Assembly: GCA_900544435.1 (NCBI GenBank)
Contig: UQVG01000054.1
Span: 1 to 10,586 of the forward strand
Source of the DNA: an uncultured Erysipelotrichaceae bacterium
Lineage (GTDB): Bacteria > Bacillota_I > Bacilli_A > Erysipelotrichales > Coprobacillaceae
Length of the DNA stretch: 10,586 nucleotides
Reading direction: 5' to 3'
Translations under genes and position numbers: made by a program
Shown here: in pieces, positions 7,232 to 10,586 of the stretch
Layout of the letters: the number at the start of each line of letters is the position of its first letter
Position numbering within the stretch: the first letter of the stretch is position 1
The notes under the pieces: generated by a model
Told to the model about the DNA's origin: nothing
The model's input: only the letters and a program-made list of their open reading frames with translations
The model's database searches: none

Positions 7232-8232
7232 GAAATGGTAGAGTTAAATACTTTAGTATATTAGGTGTTGTGTTATTTTTATATTTAATGACATCTGTTT
7301 ATTTTTTACTTATTTGTACATATATTTTACTTATTTTACCAATTCTATCCTTAGTTATTTCTTTACCAGGAATGAGACATGTAGACGTTGAAAAAACACA
7401 TGAACATTTTATTGCTAAAAGAAATCATTTAGCTTATTTATATTTCAAAAGAGTTCCTTATAAACATTATCCAAGTGCTTTAATTAAGATAGATTATGAA
7501 TACATCCAAACAATCTGTAACCAAAAAAATAGTTATAAAGTTTATATGGAAGATGAACAAGCAGATATTATTTTACTTAGAAATCATGTAGGTCATTGTG
7601 ATTTAACGATTACACGTTTTCGTTGTTATGATTTATTAGGATTGTTTTATCATACAACACGTTGTCAAAAGAAATGTAGTATGTATATTGAACCTAATTT
7701 GATAGATATAGAACAAGAAGTAAAAAAATTAGAAGTTTTTGTAGAAGAGAGTGAATTATATTCACCTTATCGTTATGGAAATGATTATTCTGAGTTGTAT
7801 GAAATTAGACAATATCGTCAAGGTGATTCTTTAAAACATATTAATTGGAAATCTACACTTCAAAGACAAGATATTTATGTGAATATAGGAAGTCAACCAA
7901 TCGTAAAAAATGTTTTAGTTACAATTTTAATAACAGATGATTTTAATGAAAATGATGTAGCTTATGATTATTTTCATTCATTATGTCATAAGATGTTAAA
8001 TCAAGAAATTAACTTTGACATTATTTTTCAAAATATCACAATGAATCACTATGTTATTTATCCTATTAATTGTTATGACAATTATAAAGATGTTCTCTAT
8101 AAAATGTTATCATGTAAAATACCAAGTCATCAAAGATATTCTTTAAGTACTTTAAATTATCAATATGGTTGTCTTTATACAGCAACTTCTAAAGGAATAG
8201 AAGAAGAACGATTGGGAGGTTATTATGGATAA
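7228..8232 (+). CDS. DUF58-domain membrane protein
   Basis: The product has 334 residues. Two adjacent hydrophobic segments (about 9-46) anchor it in the membrane, with most of the rest probably cytoplasmic. The DUF58 signature is at 192-208: EIRQYRQGDSLKHINWK, matching the family pattern of R-x-Y-x-x-G-D-x-x-x-x-I-N-W-K. The following segment begins VTILITDD (231-238), where the VWA-like fold would start. It lacks the Asp-x-Ser-x-Ser metal-site motif, so metal binding is doubtful. The protein is somewhat short for the family (often about 400 residues), mainly at the C-terminal end. Its start overlaps the MoxR stop. The nearest ribosome-site-like AAAGGA (7207-7212) is 15 nt away, which points to coupled reinitiation. 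MoxR-DUF58 pairing implies it is the partner of the ATPase; its biochemical role is not known. It is comparable in position to B. subtilis yeaD. Confidence 0.88.
   Translation: MRNGRVKYFSILGVVLFLYLMTSVYFLLICTYILLILPILSLVISLPGMRHVDVEKTHEHFIAKRNHLAYLYFKRVPYKHYPSALIKIDYEYIQTICNQKNSYKVYMEDEQADIILLRNHVGHCDLTITRFRCYDLLGLFYHTTRCQKKCSMYIEPNLIDIEQEVKKLEVFVEESELYSPYRYGNDYSELYEIRQYRQGDSLKHINWKSTLQRQDIYVNIGSQPIVKNVLVTILITDDFNENDVAYDYFHSLCHKMLNQEINFDIIFQNITMNHYVIYPINCYDNYKDVLYKMLSCKIPSHQRYSLSTLNYQYGCLYTATSKGIEEERLGGYYG
8214..8220 (+). promoter_or_regulatory. Ribosome binding site of the transglutaminase-like gene
   Basis: GGGAGGT lies inside the end of the DUF58 gene, 4 nt before the ATG at 8225. It supports that start and translation of the third gene from the same transcript. 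Confidence 0.75.
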
Positions 8233-10586
8233 GTTAAAGAAAATAAAACCTATTTATATAGAAATATTCTCTCTTTTGTTATGTGATTTATGTGCAATCA
8301 ATATTATCATTGATACTTTATCTTATACTTTAAATCAACGTTTAATTTATACAATAGCTACCTTGGTACTTAGTTTAGTTTTATTTTATATTAGAAAAAA
8401 TAAAATAAAATACATTGGAACATTTATTAATTTATGTACACTAGGATGTTTATGTTATGTTATATATCAATATGGTATTGCTTTAGATTCAATGAGTAAA
8501 AACTTTAATATTATTGATTTTATTATAAGTCTAGATAGTCAACTCGTTTATCTAACGTTATTACTTACAATTTATTATGTTGCTGCTAGTTTTGTAGCGA
8601 TGATTCTTAAAAAGAATTCACTTTATGGATTAATAAATATATTAATTCTTTTAGGATTACAATATGCTTATACTGATTATAGAAGCACATTCTTTTTTAT
8701 AACCTTAATCATTATTGTCCTTACATACTATTTACTTACAGGTATTCACTATATTTCATATACTCGATATCATTTAATTCAATTTATTTGTATACTTGTT
8801 ATTGTTATTTCAATGCTTGTTCCAGCTATTTTACTTCCTTATAGCAGTTATGTAGAAAGACCTATTAAAGAACTTTTTATGAGTCAAGAATCTAAAGAAT
8901 TTCAAGAAGATTATGAAATTAAAAATGGCTATAGTATAGAAAAATCTCAAGAAATTGATGGTAGTGGAGGTGGAGGAAATCTAGCTGGTGATGAAGGTAA
9001 AGAAAGTGATAGTCATAATAATCAAGAAAATAAATCTGGAAAGAGTAAGAAAAAGAGTAATAAAGGAACAACATCAACAATTAAAACGCTCTCTTCAGGT
9101 ATGTCTGGAGGAGGCAGTGGTGCTGATTCTGATTTAAATTCAGCTGGAGATACAGAGTTAGATAACAAAACAGTAGCTCTAAAGGTTACTTCTAGCTATG
9201 GACCAGTTTCTACTTATTTAAGAGATAGTTCCGCTGCATATTATGATCATGGGAAATGGTCAATGTTAACGACAAAAAAATGTCAAAAGATATATAATCA
9301 ACCAGCTTCCATTAATCTTGTTCAATCTCTAGCGTCACAATATGCTCAAACAGATGTTGTTCTTACAATTGATGAAATATCTGTTTCAAGTCCCTATAAA
9401 TATTATCCTTATTATAGTTATGATGGAGAATTATTTAAATTGGATAGCTATTCAAAAGGTCAAAGTTCATCAAGACATACGAATGTAAAAATAGGTGTTT
9501 CATCTAGTGACTTATTAAATGCTAGAGGGGATTACACAACACCTCAATATGATCAATTTGTAGAAGAAAATTATCTAGGCGTTTTTCAAGATATAAAAAA
9601 TCAATTATTAAATTTATTAAATCAAGCTGGTTATCATGAAGGAATGACAATCAATGAAAAAGTAACACTTGTTAAAAATCTACTTGCTGATCAATGTGTT
9701 TATACATTGCATCCTGGTAATTGTCCAAGTGATCAAGATCCTGTTTTATATTTCTTGTTAGAAAATAAAAAAGGTTATTGTATGCATTTTGCATCGAGTG
9801 CAGCTTTGTTATTACGTGCTATAAACGTTCCAGCTCGTTATACAACGGGATTTGTCTTGGATGAAAGTGATTTTAAGGGGAGCAATGTTGCTGCTGTTAC
9901 TCAAGCAAAAGCACATGCTTGGGTCGAAGTTTATGTAAAAGGTGTTGGTTGGATAATGGTAGAAGCAACTCCAGGATCTAGTGGTGCTTCTGGAAGTGAT
10001 CCTATGGATAAACCGGCAGCTGGAAAATCAGAAGAAACGAATCAACAAAATATTGAAGAACAAAAATCAAATTCAAATGATCAACAAAGTTCAAATGGTA
10101 GTGGATCAAATGAAAAAAAGTCAAACCCAGAAAATAAAGAACAACAAAAAAAGACACAAAGTAGTAATGAAAACAAGCAAACAGAAAAAAAGAAAACACC
10201 TAAAAAGAATATAAAGAAAAAAGAAGTTCAAAAACAAAGTGAAGATCATAAAGTATTATTCCTTGTTATTATTTTCCTTCTATTCTTTATTATTGCAACT
10301 ATGATCCTTATTTTAAGAAGAAAGTATCTTTTAAAACAAAGAGAAAAGTTTTTATCTCAAGAAAATATAAATAAAAAATATATTGCTTATTATGATTATT
10401 TAAATGAATTAAAACAACATAATTCAGAAATAGAGAATCATTATCGAGAAATTGCTTTAAAAGCAGCTTATTCAAATAGTACAATTTTACAAGAAGAGTT
10501 AGATGACATAAGGAATTATGTTGAAGAGTGTTTGATATTGATTCAAGAAAATAACACAGCATTAAAAATTCTTATTTATCAATATA
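8225..10586 (+). CDS. Transglutaminase-like multi-pass membrane protein (TgpA/YebA type), 3' end outside window
   Basis: The reading frame is open for 787 codons from ATG 8225 to the window edge. It overlaps the DUF58 gene by 8 nt. About seven hydrophobic segments (near 12-31, 39-56, 62-83, 107-128, 133-149, 155-172, 184-205) form an N-terminal membrane domain. Next come a Gly/Ser/Lys/Asn-rich linker (about 244-313) and a probable beta-rich region. The transglutaminase-like core (about 480-582) has Cys519 in GYCMHFASS, His564 in AHAWVEVY and Glu580 in WIMVEATPG, a Cys-His-acidic set. A second linker rich in Gln, Asn, Lys and Ser (about 585-676) leads to one more membrane segment (677-697). 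A charged, probably cytoplasmic tail follows, in the position of the DUF4129 tail of TgpA proteins. The core should lie outside the membrane. Such proteins are suspected of acting on cell-surface peptides or proteins, as protease or cross-linker; the substrate is unknown. Confidence 0.9.
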   Translation, partial: MDKLKKIKPIYIEIFSLLLCDLCAINIIIDTLSYTLNQRLIYTIATLVLSLVLFYIRKNKIKYIGTFINLCTLGCLCYVIYQYGIALDSMSKNFNIIDFIISLDSQLVYLTLLLTIYYVAASFVAMILKKNSLYGLINILILLGLQYAYTDYRSTFFFITLIIIVLTYYLLTGIHYISYTRYHLIQFICILVIVISMLVPAILLPYSSYVERPIKELFMSQESKEFQEDYEIKNGYSIEKSQEIDGSGGGGNLAGDEGKESDSHNNQENKSGKSKKKSNKGTTSTIKTLSSGMSGGGSGADSDLNSAGDTELDNKTVALKVTSSYGPVSTYLRDSSAAYYDHGKWSMLTTKKCQKIYNQPASINLVQSLASQYAQTDVVLTIDEISVSSPYKYYPYYSYDGELFKLDSYSKGQSSSRHTNVKIGVSSSDLLNARGDYTTPQYDQFVEENYLGVFQDIKNQLLNLLNQAGYHEGMTINEKVTLVKNLLADQCVYTLHPGNCPSDQDPVLYFLLENKKGYCMHFASSAALLLRAINVPARYTTGFVLDESDFKGSNVAAVTQAKAHAWVEVYVKGVGWIMVEATPGSSGASGSDPMDKPAAGKSEETNQQNIEEQKSNSNDQQSSNGSGSNEKKSNPENKEQQKKTQSSNENKQTEKKKTPKKNIKKKEVQKQSEDHKVLFLVIIFLLFFIIATMILILRRKYLLKQREKFLSQENINKKYIAYYDYLNELKQHNSEIENHYREIALKAAYSNSTILQEELDDIRNYVEECLILIQENNTALKILIYQY

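Noticed and set aside
9981..10214. 77-codon Lys/Gln/Asn-rich frame on the + strand
   Set aside because: It is a shifted frame inside the A-rich linker of the transglutaminase-like gene, which is open throughout and carries recognisable motifs on both sides.
10002..10562. Minus-strand open frames rich in Phe, Leu and Tyr
   Set aside because: They are the antisense of an A-rich coding linker and tail. They have no recognisable domain and conflict with the real gene on the + strand.

Overview
The window is AT-rich and tightly packed, with all genes on the + strand. It looks like a low-GC Gram-positive chromosome (Bacillota). The protein style and the gut-Firmicute-like layout would fit an Erysipelotrichia/Coprobacillaceae-type organism, but that placement is an impression from composition, not a demonstrated assignment. 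TGA is used as a stop (end of the MoxR gene) and TGG encodes Trp, so the code is the normal bacterial one rather than the mycoplasma code. Strong Shine-Dalgarno sequences precede several genes.

Region 1 (1-197) is a non-coding leader with poly-A/T tracts, a TTATCA-N6-TGATAA dyad, a TGTATACA palindrome and a 12-bp perfect AT-rich inverted repeat. These all lie just upstream of the first gene and are probably its control region. Region 2 (198-6179) is a two-gene operon for glutamate synthase (GOGAT): the ~1500-residue large subunit gltB, followed 3 nt later by the small FAD/Fe-S subunit gltD. Together they convert glutamine + 2-oxoglutarate to two glutamates using reducing power from a nicotinamide cofactor. 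The operon ends in a clear intrinsic terminator (6209-6244).

Region 3 (about 6266-10586) is a second transcription unit starting at an extended -10 promoter. It holds a MoxR-type AAA+ ATPase, a short DUF58 protein, and a multi-pass membrane protein with an extracytoplasmic transglutaminase-like domain that runs off the window. The three genes overlap one another (4 and 8 nt), so they are translationally coupled. This trio is widely conserved (for example the yeaC-yeaD-yebA cluster of Bacillus subtilis and the tgpA neighbourhood of Pseudomonas), but its substrate and mechanism are poorly defined. It is the only part of the window whose biology is open.

I found no mobile element, CRISPR array, tRNA, rRNA or prophage signature. 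The most re-checkable observations are the dyad-rich gltB leader and the architecture of the transglutaminase protein: Cys/His/Glu catalytic set, two long low-complexity linkers and a C-terminal membrane anchor. Neither is strong evidence for a wholly new system.
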